Assembly: GCA_002428885.1 (NCBI GenBank)
Contig: DIYE01000262.1
Location: 1-13,439 of the forward strand
Length of the DNA: 13,439 nt
Source of the DNA: Alphaproteobacteria bacterium UBA6062
GTDB taxonomy: Bacteria; Pseudomonadota; Alphaproteobacteria; Sneathiellales; Sneathiellaceae
Reading direction: 5' to 3'
Shown here: in pieces, positions 1 to 7,146 of the stretch
Layout of the letters: every line of letters starts with the position of its first letter
Numbering within the stretch: the stretch's first letter is position 1
Made by a program: the position numbers and the translations under genes
The notes under the pieces: model-generated
Databases searched by the model: none
Told to the model about the DNA's origin: nothing
The model's input: only the letters and a program-made list of their open reading frames with translations

Positions 1-227
1 ACGGTCATCAGCGGCTCAAAAGGGTGATCTTCCGGCACGCAAGCCATGATACGATCCCGATAAGCCCGTGCATGTTCCGTCGTTGTCACCGGCGGTACCA
101 GGTTAGGCATCACAATCGCCCGTCCGAAATCAGCGCTGGTGTGCGGCGTCACCACTTTCAGCATATCCCCGTCCCGCAAATGCAGATGCAGGTCGTCTGG
201 TCGCTGGATGATCAGTTCGGATGTCAT
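1..227 (-). CDS. pyrC: Dihydroorotase, N-terminal part (cut by window edge)
   Basis: Dihydroorotase cyclises N-carbamoyl-aspartate to dihydroorotate in de novo pyrimidine synthesis, in the cytoplasm. About 75 residues are visible, reading leftwards from an ATG at 227. The protein begins with a short beta strand followed by RPDDLHLHLRDGDMLK, the N-terminal metal-binding signature of class II (Escherichia coli PyrC-type) dihydroorotases. His14 and His16 are the expected first pair of zinc ligands. IVMPNLVPPVTT near residue 40 is also typical of PyrC. A GGAG lies about 9 nt before the start. The remaining roughly 270 residues (carboxylated lysine, later histidines, catalytic Asp) lie beyond base 1. 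The gene is 98 nt downstream of the AEC permease gene on the same strand, so it may be read from the polA transcript. I saw no convincing separate promoter in the gap. Confidence 0.93.
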   Translation of the reverse strand, partial: MTSELIIQRPDDLHLHLRDGDMLKVVTPHTSADFGRAIVMPNLVPPVTTTEHARAYRDRIMACVPEDHPFEPLMT

Positions 228-325
228 GGGCGGGCTCCGGCAGGTTGGAATCTATGTACGGACCTGACATAACCGAGGTCACGGCCAAAAAGCAATTCAG
301 AATATCTGATATGCTCTCAATCCTG

Positions 326-1270
326 TCAGGGGGCCAATGCCCCTAAAATCAAAAGCCAGCCGGAAATTGTGACAACCCCAAGCACCGTGCTTTGCAAAAC
401 CGTATTGGCCGCTATATCTGTGGATCGATTGTAAAAGGTCGCAAAAATATACACATTCAGTCCGGACGGCATGGCGGCTGTCACCACCACCACCCGCGTC
501 ATCTCCCAGCTAAGGCCAAAAACCCAATGGCTTAAGATCAGTGCCAGGGCCGGATGCAGGACCAGTTTGATCAGGGAAGAGACCAGCGCCTGCTCCCAGC
601 TTTCCCGGAGTTTATACTGATTGAGCGCCCCACCGAGACCAAAGAGTGCCGCCGGCAGAACGGCCATCGCCAGCATCTTCGTGACATCATGTACCAGTTC
701 CGGCACAGGTGCATTTGAAAGATTGGCAATAATCCCGAGACTGATCCCGATCAGCAGCGGGTTTGTCAGCACACGGGTTGCGGCTTCCTTGACAGTGCTT
801 TTAAGCGGTGCACCATCCCGCCGGGCAACCTCCATGGCGATCATGCCCGAACTCATGAGAAGCGGCGCATGAAAGCCGACAATCGCAAAAAGATAGGGAA
901 GAGCGTCATCTCCGTAGGCCCGCTGAATAATCGGCAAGCCCAGCAATACCGTATTTGAAAAATAGGCCGAGAACCCTACAGCGACGGATTCTCCGGGCCG
1001 TCGCCTGAACATAAATTTGGCGATCAGGAAAGAGACGATAAAACAGGCAAAGGCCCCGACATAAAAGGACGACAGATATTCGGGGTTAAACAGCTTGAGA
1101 AAATCGATCTTGAGCATGGCCTGGAACAACAGGCAAGGCGTTGCGAAATTATTCACAAAACTGATCAGCCCCTGCACGCCGGCTGCCGGAAACAACTGTT
1201 TTCGAACGCTCAGATATCCAAGGGCGACAAGCGCAAAAATAGGACTGACGACGGAGAGGACTTCAATCAT
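326..1270 (-). CDS. AEC (auxin efflux carrier) family permease
   Basis: A 314-aa integral inner-membrane protein of the AEC/MdcF-like transporter family. Known bacterial members move small organic anions such as malonate or malate; the substrate here cannot be told. The translation is nearly continuous hydrophobic segments, about ten predicted, arranged as two halves. The N-terminal half carries the family motif NNFATP (residues 40-45), and NTVLLGLPI (about 106) follows a charged RRRPGES loop. The C-terminal half has AMPSGLNVYIFATFY, the usual conserved stretch before the last helix pair. The length matches the family norm of 300-320 aa. The ATG lies 29 nt after the polA stop, with GGAG 11 nt upstream, so co-transcription with polA is likely. 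No metabolic link to polA or pyrC is evident. Confidence 0.88.
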   Translation of the reverse strand: MIEVLSVVSPIFALVALGYLSVRKQLFPAAGVQGLISFVNNFATPCLLFQAMLKIDFLKLFNPEYLSSFYVGAFACFIVSFLIAKFMFRRRPGESVAVGFSAYFSNTVLLGLPIIQRAYGDDALPYLFAIVGFHAPLLMSSGMIAMEVARRDGAPLKSTVKEAATRVLTNPLLIGISLGIIANLSNAPVPELVHDVTKMLAMAVLPAALFGLGGALNQYKLRESWEQALVSSLIKLVLHPALALILSHWVFGLSWEMTRVVVVTAAMPSGLNVYIFATFYNRSTDIAANTVLQSTVLGVVTISGWLLILGALAP

Positions 1271-1299
1271 TCTCTAGAGAACTCCAGGGTCAGGCCCCC

Positions 1300-4176
1300 T
1301 TAATGCGCTTCACCCCAGTTATCTCCAATCCCCGCATCAACGATCAGGGGAACCGAGATCTCCACAGCCGGTAAAGCCGCTTTTTCCATCACGGTCTTGA
1401 CCACCGCCGCTGCCTGCTCTGTTTCCGCCTCCGGCGCTTCGAAAATCAGTTCGTCATGAACCTGCAGCAGCATGCGGGCTGAGAGACCCGCGTCTCTCAA
1501 CGCATCTGGAAGGCGGATCATGGCCCGCTTGATGATATCGGCGGCCGACCCCTGGATCGGCGCATTGATGGCCGCCCGCTCGGAGAAACTCCTTCGGGCA
1601 CCATTTTTGTCATTGATACCCGGCAAATGAACCCGGCGACCAAAGACGGTCTCCACATAACCATTATCGTGACAAAACTGCTTGGTATCATCCATATAGC
1701 GGCGGATACCCGGATATTGCTTGAAATAAGCCTCGATATAGCCCTGCGCTTCTGTCCGTGACACGTCGAGCTGACGCGCCAGGCCAAAAGCACTGATCCC
1801 GTAAATAATGCCGAAATTGATCGCCTTGGCGGAGCGGCGCTGCATGGGATCCATGCCTTCCATGGGAATGCCGAAAACCTGAGACGCCGTTTTGGCGTGA
1901 ATGTCGAGCCCATCGGCAAAGGCCTGCTTGAGACTGTCAATACCGGCAATATGAGCCAGGATCCGAAGTTCGATCTGGGAATAGTCGGCACTGATCAGCT
2001 TATGGCCCGGCTCAGCGATAAAAGCCTGCCGCAATTTACGGCCCTCTTCCGTGCGGATCGGGATATTCTGAAGGTTTGGTTCTGTGGAAGCGAGCCGCCC
2101 TGTGGCCGCAGCAGCCAGACTGAAAGAGGTATGAATACGCCCGGTATCCGGATTGATCTGTGCCTGCAGCGCATCCGTATAAGTGCTTTTCAGTTTGGAA
2201 AGCTGTCGCCAATCCAGAACCTTGCGGGCCAGCTCCACGCCATCGGCGGCAAGGCCTTCCAGCACGTTGACATCCGTTGTGTAGGCACCGGTCTTGCCTT
2301 TTTTACCCCCGGGAAGATCCATTTTATCGAACAGGATTTCCCCGAGTTGTTTCGGAGAAGCAACGTTAAACTCCTCACCGGCCAGGCTGTGGATTTCCGT
2401 CACATACTCGGCCATGCGGGCTCCGAAATCTTCGGATAAACCGCTGAGGAAAGGCGCATCCACCTTGATGCCCTCCCGCTCCATACCGGCGACAACCGGA
2501 ACCAAAGGCCGTTCAATCCGCTCATACAGGGTCGTGACTTTCTTCTCGGCAATGCCCGGTTTCAGGACTTTATGCAGGCGCAGGGTAATATCCGCATCTT
2601 CCGCCGCATAGTCGGTGGCCTTGTCGATCGGCACTTCGGCGAAAGTAATCTGGGATTTGCCGGTTCCGGCAACTTCCTTGAAAGGGATCGGCGCAATGCC
2701 GAAATGCAGCTTGGAAAGCTCATCCATGCCATGGCCATGCAGGCCCGCTTCCTGACAATAAGACAGCAACATGGTGTCATCGACCGGGGCAATATCAACC
2801 CCTTCGTTCGACAGGATAATCCGGTCATATTTGATATTCTGACCGATCTTGAGAACCCCCGGATCTTCCAGCAAAGGCTTCAGGGCAGCAAGGACATCCG
2901 CCTTGGGAAGCTGATCAAGGCCTTCACCGCCTTCTTCAGCGGCCACGTCTTCACCAAAATCAAAACCGCCCTGCACCACCGGTTTGCGGTGCCCGACAGG
3001 AATATAACAGGCTTTGCCGGGCTCCACACACAGGGAGATCCCGACCAGCTCCGCCTGCATGGCGTTTAGGCTGGTGGTTTCCGTATCGACCGCCACATAG
3101 CCTTTGTCATTAGCCTGATCGATCCAGACCTGCAGATCCTCCATACGGGTAACGGTGCTGTAATCGGTCTTGATCTCCGATAAGTCAATGTCCCCCTCCG
3201 CACCGTCTTTCTTCACCGCAGCGGCGGCTGGTTTATCCGGAATGGCAACCTTGTATTCTTCGCCATAAAAGGTGGCGACCCGTCCGCTTAACTGACGAAA
3301 CTCATTCTCTTTCAGAAAAGCCGTCAGATCATCCGCAACCGGTTCATTGAGATTGAGATCTTCAACATCGAGATCCAGTTCCACATCATCTTTCAGGCGG
3401 ACCAGGTCCCGGCTGACACGGGCCATATCCGCATGTTCCAGAAGCTTTTCCCGGCGACCTTTCTGCTTGATCTCCGCAGCCCGCTCCAGCAAGGTATCCA
3501 GATCACCATATTCATTGATCAGCAGCGCCGCCGTCTTGATGCCGATGCCCGGCACGCCCGGTACGTTATCAACGCTATCCCCGGCCAGAGACTGGATATC
3601 CACAACCTTTTCAGGGCCTGCGCCAAATTTCTCGTGAACTTCATCAACGCCGATGGGCTTGTTCTTCATAGGGTCCAGCATGGTAACCGGCCCGCCGACA
3701 AGCTGCATCAGATCCTTGTCCGACGAGACGATAACACATTCCATATCCTTTTCCCGGGCCTGCCGGGCATAGGTGGCAATGATGTCATCCGCTTCAAATC
3801 CAGCCTTTTCGATAGCCGGAACATTAAAGGCACGGGTAGCTTCGCGTACCAGCGGAAACTGGGGGATCAGATCCTCCGGCGGGGCATCCCGGTTGGCTTT
3901 GTATTCCGGAAAAATTTCGGTGCGGAAGGTTTTCCGGCTGGTATCGAAAATCACCGCCAGGTGGCTGATCCGGCCATCCCGCTGGGTATCCTGGATCAGT
4001 TTGAACAGCATATTGGAAAAACCCAGAACGGCACCGGTCGGCGTTCCGTCAGACCGGGTGATAGGCCCTCGCCCCCGGATCATCGCGAAATAAGCGCGAA
4101 AAATATAGCCGGACCCGTCCACCAGATAGACGCGATGCTTCTGGTTCGGATCACCCGTTACGTCTGCTTCCTGCAT
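1300..4176 (-). CDS. polA: DNA polymerase I
   Basis: A 958-aa three-domain DNA polymerase I that fills gaps and removes RNA primers during replication and repair. Residues about 15-305 form the 5'-nuclease (VDGSGYIFRAY; the acidic clusters EADD at 128-131 and SSDKD at 151-155; and a helix-hairpin-helix GVPGIGIKTA at 207-216). Residues about 335-545 form the 3'-5' exonuclease, with ExoI Asp364/Glu366 (VDTET), ExoII Asp451 (IGQNIKYD) and ExoIII Tyr523/Asp527 (YAAED) all present, so proofreading should be active. The polymerase domain has motif A at Asp731 (DYSQIELR), motif B Arg780/Lys784/Phe788/Tyr792 and motif C His907-Asp908-Glu909. Phe788 matches the E. coli Phe762 that discriminates against ddNTPs. 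The alanine-rich stretch 317-325 is an interdomain linker. GAGG sits 4 nt before the ATG. The gene follows the zinc-finger gene by 52 nt. Confidence 0.98.
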   Translation of the reverse strand: MQEADVTGDPNQKHRVYLVDGSGYIFRAYFAMIRGRGPITRSDGTPTGAVLGFSNMLFKLIQDTQRDGRISHLAVIFDTSRKTFRTEIFPEYKANRDAPPEDLIPQFPLVREATRAFNVPAIEKAGFEADDIIATYARQAREKDMECVIVSSDKDLMQLVGGPVTMLDPMKNKPIGVDEVHEKFGAGPEKVVDIQSLAGDSVDNVPGVPGIGIKTAALLINEYGDLDTLLERAAEIKQKGRREKLLEHADMARVSRDLVRLKDDVELDLDVEDLNLNEPVADDLTAFLKENEFRQLSGRVATFYGEEYKVAIPDKPAAAAVKKDGAEGDIDLSEIKTDYSTVTRMEDLQVWIDQANDKGYVAVDTETTSLNAMQAELVGISLCVEPGKACYIPVGHRKPVVQGGFDFGEDVAAEEGGEGLDQLPKADVLAALKPLLEDPGVLKIGQNIKYDRIILSNEGVDIAPVDDTMLLSYCQEAGLHGHGMDELSKLHFGIAPIPFKEVAGTGKSQITFAEVPIDKATDYAAEDADITLRLHKVLKPGIAEKKVTTLYERIERPLVPVVAGMEREGIKVDAPFLSGLSEDFGARMAEYVTEIHSLAGEEFNVASPKQLGEILFDKMDLPGGKKGKTGAYTTDVNVLEGLAADGVELARKVLDWRQLSKLKSTYTDALQAQINPDTGRIHTSFSLAAAATGRLASTEPNLQNIPIRTEEGRKLRQAFIAEPGHKLISADYSQIELRILAHIAGIDSLKQAFADGLDIHAKTASQVFGIPMEGMDPMQRRSAKAINFGIIYGISAFGLARQLDVSRTEAQGYIEAYFKQYPGIRRYMDDTKQFCHDNGYVETVFGRRVHLPGINDKNGARRSFSERAAINAPIQGSAADIIKRAMIRLPDALRDAGLSARMLLQVHDELIFEAPEAETEQAAAVVKTVMEKAALPAVEISVPLIVDAGIGDNWGEAH

Positions 4177-4228
4177 ACTGCCTCACTCGGCCGGATGCCG
4201 ATATATGGCTCCGGCTTTTTAGACGCCC

Positions 4229-4408
4229 TTAGTGAGCGTCGGAAATTTTTGCGCCTTCTTTCAGGACAAAGAGATGTCCGCAATAGGGACATTCAACCTG
4301 ATGTTTATCCCCCAGATTAAGATAAACCCGGGGATGGCCAAGGGCGCCTTTTCCGCCGTCACAATAGACTTTCAGGCTTTCCACTTCAGTTTTTTGAGGT
4401 GCTTCCAT
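4229..4408 (-). CDS. Small CHCC zinc-finger protein (NDUFS6-like)
   Basis: A 59-aa protein of the zf-CHCC family (Pfam PF10276). Visible ligands are Cys16, His25, Cys40 and Cys43 (C-x8-H-x14-C-x2-C), within CDGGKGALGHPRVYL and VECPYCGHLFVL. This family includes the zinc-binding C-terminal part of mitochondrial complex I subunit NDUFS6. In Paracoccus the homologue is a small complex I accessory subunit, so a role in NADH dehydrogenase assembly is plausible but unproved here. I chose the ATG at 4408 because homologues begin shortly before the first Cys. An in-frame ATG at 4447 with AAGGG upstream is also possible. A longer reading from 4552 is unlikely, since it starts upstream of the candidate promoter at 4498-4525. 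The gene is first in the run leading into polA. Confidence 0.85.
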   Translation of the reverse strand: MEAPQKTEVESLKVYCDGGKGALGHPRVYLNLGDKHQVECPYCGHLFVLKEGAKISDAH

Positions 4409-4497
4409 GACCCGTTCCGCTTTTCCTATCAGCTCCAAGACTTGCATACCGGCCCTTGAAAGATTAAGTCTACTCAACGAAACCAGTATGGGTTCGG

Positions 4498-4525
4498 ATG
4501 ATATCGATTGCCGGTGCTTTCGCAA
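4498..4525 (-). promoter_or_regulatory. Candidate sigma70-type promoter for the zinc-finger/polA unit
   Basis: On the minus strand TTGCGA (4525-4520) is followed after 16 nt by TATCAT (4503-4498), giving 4/6 and 5/6 matches to the housekeeping consensus. The predicted start near 4491 is about 80 nt upstream of the zinc-finger gene start. It lies in the 165-bp divergent gap between that gene and the ABC ATPase gene. I saw no equally good plus-strand promoter for the ATPase gene. Confidence 0.4.
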
Positions 4526-4573
4526 GTTGGAAATGCACTGCGCACCCTTCACCAGGAAGAGAGAGCCGCCGTA

Positions 4574-5542
4574 ATGACTGCCGCTGCTGCTGCGAGAGAA
4601 ACCGTGACTGATAATGCCCTTGAGGTACGTAATCTTCGTAAAGTCTATAAAGGCACGGGAAATGTCCCGGACAAGCAGGCCCTGAAAGGCATTGATCTGG
4701 ATGTTCCAAGAGGATCTTTCTTTGCATTACTGGGTCCAAACGGCGCCGGAAAATCCACCCTGATCAATATTCTGGCAGGCCTGGTTAATAAAACATCCGG
4801 CCAGGCTCGGGTCTGCGGATTTGACATCGAGCAGGATATGCGCGCCGCGCGCCGCGCCCTTGGCGTTGTACCGCAGGAGTTGAATCTCGATGCTTTTTTC
4901 TCAGCCCGGGAAGTGATGGAATTTCAGGCCGGTCTCTATGGCGTCCCCAAATCCGCCAGGCGGACCGACGAGATCCTGGCGGCCATGGGTCTCGCTGATA
5001 AAGCAGATTCCTATGCCCGGACATTGTCTGGCGGCATGCGCCGCCGCCTCCTTGTCGCCAAAGCCATGGTACACCGTCCTGAAGTCCTGATTCTGGACGA
5101 GCCGACTGCCGGTGTGGATATAGAACTCCGCCAGCAACTTTGGGAATATATCCGCAAACTGAATGATGATGGCACAACGATCATTCTGACCACTCACTAT
5201 CTTGAAGAAGCGGAAGAGCTGTGTGACCAGATCGCCATCATCAATCACGGAGAGGTTGTCGCCTGCGAAACAACGGAAAAACTCCTGTCCAGACTGGATG
5301 CCAAAACCGTCACCATGATCCTCGGTGAAGATATTGATCACATTCCGGACAGTCTGACCCGCTTCAACCCCTCTTTGCTGCATGGAAGGCGTCTTTCTGT
5401 CCATTACAAGCCGAGCGAAGTGGCGATCAGCGATATCCTGTCAGAAGTATCAAAAAGTGGATTGTCGATTATTGATCTCACCACGGAAGAGCCGGATCTT
5501 GAAGATGCTTTCCTGAAAATGACATCAAGCCGCAATCGCTAA
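4574..5542 (+). CDS. ABC transporter ATP-binding protein, YadG-like (ABC-2 type exporter)
   Basis: A 322-aa cytoplasmic ATPase that would power an ABC-2 type export permease. Motifs in order: Walker A GPNGAGKST (54-62), Q-loop Gln101 in VVPQELNLD, signature LSGGM (151-155), Walker B LILDEP (172-177) and H-loop His208 (TTHYLEEAEELCD). All catalytic residues are intact. The region after about 240 is the C-terminal extension common to YadG/CcmA-like drug or polysaccharide exporters, ending in PDLEDAFLKMT. I chose the ATG at 4574 because GGAAGAGAGAG ends 8 nt before it; the in-frame ATG at 4508 has no comparable site and would add an unconserved 22-residue leader. In E. coli yadG is followed by permease yadH, but here the next gene is an amidohydrolase, so the membrane partner must be encoded elsewhere. 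Confidence 0.9.
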   Translation: MTAAAAARETVTDNALEVRNLRKVYKGTGNVPDKQALKGIDLDVPRGSFFALLGPNGAGKSTLINILAGLVNKTSGQARVCGFDIEQDMRAARRALGVVPQELNLDAFFSAREVMEFQAGLYGVPKSARRTDEILAAMGLADKADSYARTLSGGMRRRLLVAKAMVHRPEVLILDEPTAGVDIELRQQLWEYIRKLNDDGTTIILTTHYLEEAEELCDQIAIINHGEVVACETTEKLLSRLDAKTVTMILGEDIDHIPDSLTRFNPSLLHGRRLSVHYKPSEVAISDILSEVSKSGLSIIDLTTEEPDLEDAFLKMTSSRNR

Positions 5543-5557
5543 GGTCAGGAAGCTTCT

Positions 5558-5586
5558 TTGATTTTTCCGCGACTTTGCCATATTGT
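5558..5586 (+). promoter_or_regulatory. Candidate promoter of the Xaa-Pro dipeptidase-like amidohydrolase gene
   Basis: TTGATT (5558-5563) and TATTGT (5581-5586) are separated by 17 nt, each matching 4/6 of the sigma70 consensus. The predicted start near 5593 gives a leader of about 43 nt before the ATG at 5636. No terminator is visible between the ABC ATPase gene and this gene, so read-through from upstream is also possible. Confidence 0.35.
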
Positions 5587-5635
5587 TGGTGAGCAAACAA
5601 AGGGCGCGCAAGTTTAACGCCAGAGGTTACTATTT

Positions 5636-6823
5636 ATGACAACAGTCCTTTATTCCGGCGGCGACGTTTTTAACGGTGCCGATCCTATCCTTCGTGATCA
5701 TGCTGTGCTGGTGGACGGCGACAGCATCCAGGATGTGGGTCCTGCTGAAAAATTTGCTGATTATCAGGGTGAAAAGATCGATACAACAGGCGGTACGATC
5801 ATGCCTGGCATGGCCGACTGTCATGTTCATCTTGTCTATGGCGGTGAAGCCGTTCCTTCAGCGCATATTGAAGGCGCTAATCCGGCAGAAGTCACCCTGC
5901 GAGCCCTCGAGCATGCCCAAGCTAACCTGAAATCCGGCATAACAGCCGTTCGGGATTGCGGCGGCCACAATTATCTTGAATTTCCGGTTAGAGATGCCTG
6001 TAACAGCGGCCGTTTTCTGGGCCCTAATATCATGGCATCGGGTAAAATGATCTGCATGACCGGCGGGCACGGGAACCGCTTTGGTCGGGTGGCCGACGGC
6101 TGTGATGAGGTTGTCAAAGCCGTTCGCGAGCAGATCCATGCCGGGAGTGACCTGATCAAGATCATGGCAACAGGTGGTGTCATGACCAAAGGCGTAGATC
6201 CGGAAGATGCCCATTACAGCGCCGAAGAACTGGCTGCCGGCATCGGCGAAGCAAAACGCTTCCGCCGCACGACGGCATCCCATGCACAAGGCGCCGAAGG
6301 GATCATGAATGCGGTGATGGGCGGCATTACGTCCATTGAGCATGGTATCTTCATGGATCAGGAATGCCTGGACGCCATGATGGAGCGGGGCACGTATCTG
6401 GTACCGACCCTGGCCGCTGTCAAAAATATCCTGGTAAACAAGGATAACGGCATTGCCGACTACGTCGTCGAAAAATGCATCCGGATATACGAGAAGCATG
6501 TGGAAAGCTTCGAGATGTTCTATAAGGCGGGCGGCAAGATTGCCATGGGCACCGATGCCGGCACCCCGTTCAATCTGCACGGCAAAAACACCGACGAACT
6601 AACGTATATGGTGGAATGTGGGATGAGCCACCTGGATGCCTTGAAAAGCGCAACCTCCGTTGCTCATGAACTGATGCAATTTGAAGATCGCGGCAGGATC
6701 CGGGAAGGGTTCAAAGCGGACCTGCTGATCGTCAACGGAGACCCGGAAGACGATATCCGGATGGCCGCGGATACAGCCAATCATCGACAAGTGATCAAAA
6801 ACGGAGAGGCAGTCGCCCTCTGA
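5636..6823 (+). CDS. Metal-dependent amidohydrolase, Xaa-Pro dipeptidase/imidazolonepropionase-like
   Basis: A 395-aa cytoplasmic hydrolase of the amidohydrolase superfamily (COG1228-like group). Characterised relatives from Caulobacter and environmental DNA hydrolyse Xaa-Pro or Xaa-Arg/Lys dipeptides. A binuclear metal centre is predicted from His63/His65 (DCHVHL), carboxylated Lys175 (LIKIMATGG), His216 (TASHAQG), His236 (SIEHG) and Asp307 (MGTDAGTP). The small beta-sandwich is formed by residues 1-58 plus the C-terminal strand set (ADLLIVNGDP). There is no signal peptide. The length is normal for the group. The start is supported by GAGG about 10 nt upstream. A strong terminator 26 nt after the stop closes the unit. 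The exact substrate (dipeptide, hydantoin-like or lactam) cannot be decided, because this group is often mis-annotated. Confidence 0.88.
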   Translation: MTTVLYSGGDVFNGADPILRDHAVLVDGDSIQDVGPAEKFADYQGEKIDTTGGTIMPGMADCHVHLVYGGEAVPSAHIEGANPAEVTLRALEHAQANLKSGITAVRDCGGHNYLEFPVRDACNSGRFLGPNIMASGKMICMTGGHGNRFGRVADGCDEVVKAVREQIHAGSDLIKIMATGGVMTKGVDPEDAHYSAEELAAGIGEAKRFRRTTASHAQGAEGIMNAVMGGITSIEHGIFMDQECLDAMMERGTYLVPTLAAVKNILVNKDNGIADYVVEKCIRIYEKHVESFEMFYKAGGKIAMGTDAGTPFNLHGKNTDELTYMVECGMSHLDALKSATSVAHELMQFEDRGRIREGFKADLLIVNGDPEDDIRMAADTANHRQVIKNGEAVAL

Positions 6824-6848
6824 TTGCCTGATCCCCTGTGGAAGCGTT

Positions 6849-6877
6849 AAACCGGCGGTCTGTCCGCCGGTTTTTTT
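6849..6877 (+). terminator. Rho-independent terminator after the amidohydrolase gene
   Basis: A perfect 10-bp stem, AAACCGGCGG with CCGCCGGTTT, closes a 5-nt loop (TCTGT). The T tract continues to 6877, seven T in all. It starts 26 nt after the stop codon at 6823. The reverse direction lacks a proper U tract, so it should act mainly on plus-strand transcripts. It separates the amidohydrolase from the downstream 62-aa gene. Confidence 0.93.
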
Positions 6878-6957
6878 GTGGATTTTCGGCGCCTCAACGC
6901 TATTTCATTCGATAACAACCTGATATTCCGGTCACAGGCCGGTGAAAGGAAGGTAGG

Positions 6958-7146
6958 ATGCCGATGAATAACGATCTGGCCCGGTTGAAAGACCTGAAAA
7001 GCCGGTTATGGGCCCGGCAACAAAGGGAAGGCGCCTTTAAGCGGCCTCAGGCAAGTGATCATGCGCGGGAATATGGAGACATTCTGAGGAGCCGGAAATG
7101 GTCTCTGGAACAGGCCCGGAAGATAAAGGCGATGCGCCATTTATAA
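6958..7146 (+). CDS. Small basic hypothetical protein, 62 aa
   Basis: I do not recognise this protein. It is 62 aa, very rich in Arg/Lys with few hydrophobic runs, no Cys, no membrane segment and no signal peptide. It reads as two or three amphipathic helices (LARLKDLKSRLWARQQR, then SLEQARKIKAMRH). Reality is supported by a good Shine-Dalgarno AAAGGAAGG (6945-6953), position just after a terminator, and a stop that abuts the convergent gene. A second in-frame ATG at 6964 sits at a better distance (10 nt) from AAGG and may be the true start. No clear promoter was seen in the 80 nt after the terminator. It could bind nucleic acid given its charge, but that is speculation. Confidence 0.6.
   Translation: MPMNNDLARLKDLKSRLWARQQREGAFKRPQASDHAREYGDILRSRKWSLEQARKIKAMRHL

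Noticed and set aside
302..312. Short dyad ATATC-T-GATAT upstream of pyrC
   Set aside because: 5-bp AT-rich arms are expected by chance, and no promoter or known regulator site was evident beside it.
1271..1280. 10-bp palindrome TCTCTAGAGA just before the AEC permease start
   Set aside because: It has no loop, so it cannot form an RNA hairpin of note, and no other copy was noticed in the window.
3433..4320. 295-aa open frame on the plus strand across the 5' half of polA
   Set aside because: It is antisense to strongly conserved polA sequence, has no recognisable domain or ribosome site, and its long open frame reflects codon bias of the opposite strand.
4409..4552. Longer start for the zinc-finger protein
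   Set aside because: The extra 48 residues lack family resemblance and begin upstream of the best promoter candidate.
4841..4858. Alternating GCGC/CCGC run inside the ABC ATPase gene
   Set aside because: It encodes an Arg/Ala-rich helix (MRAARRAL) in frame and is explained by coding, not by a repeat element.
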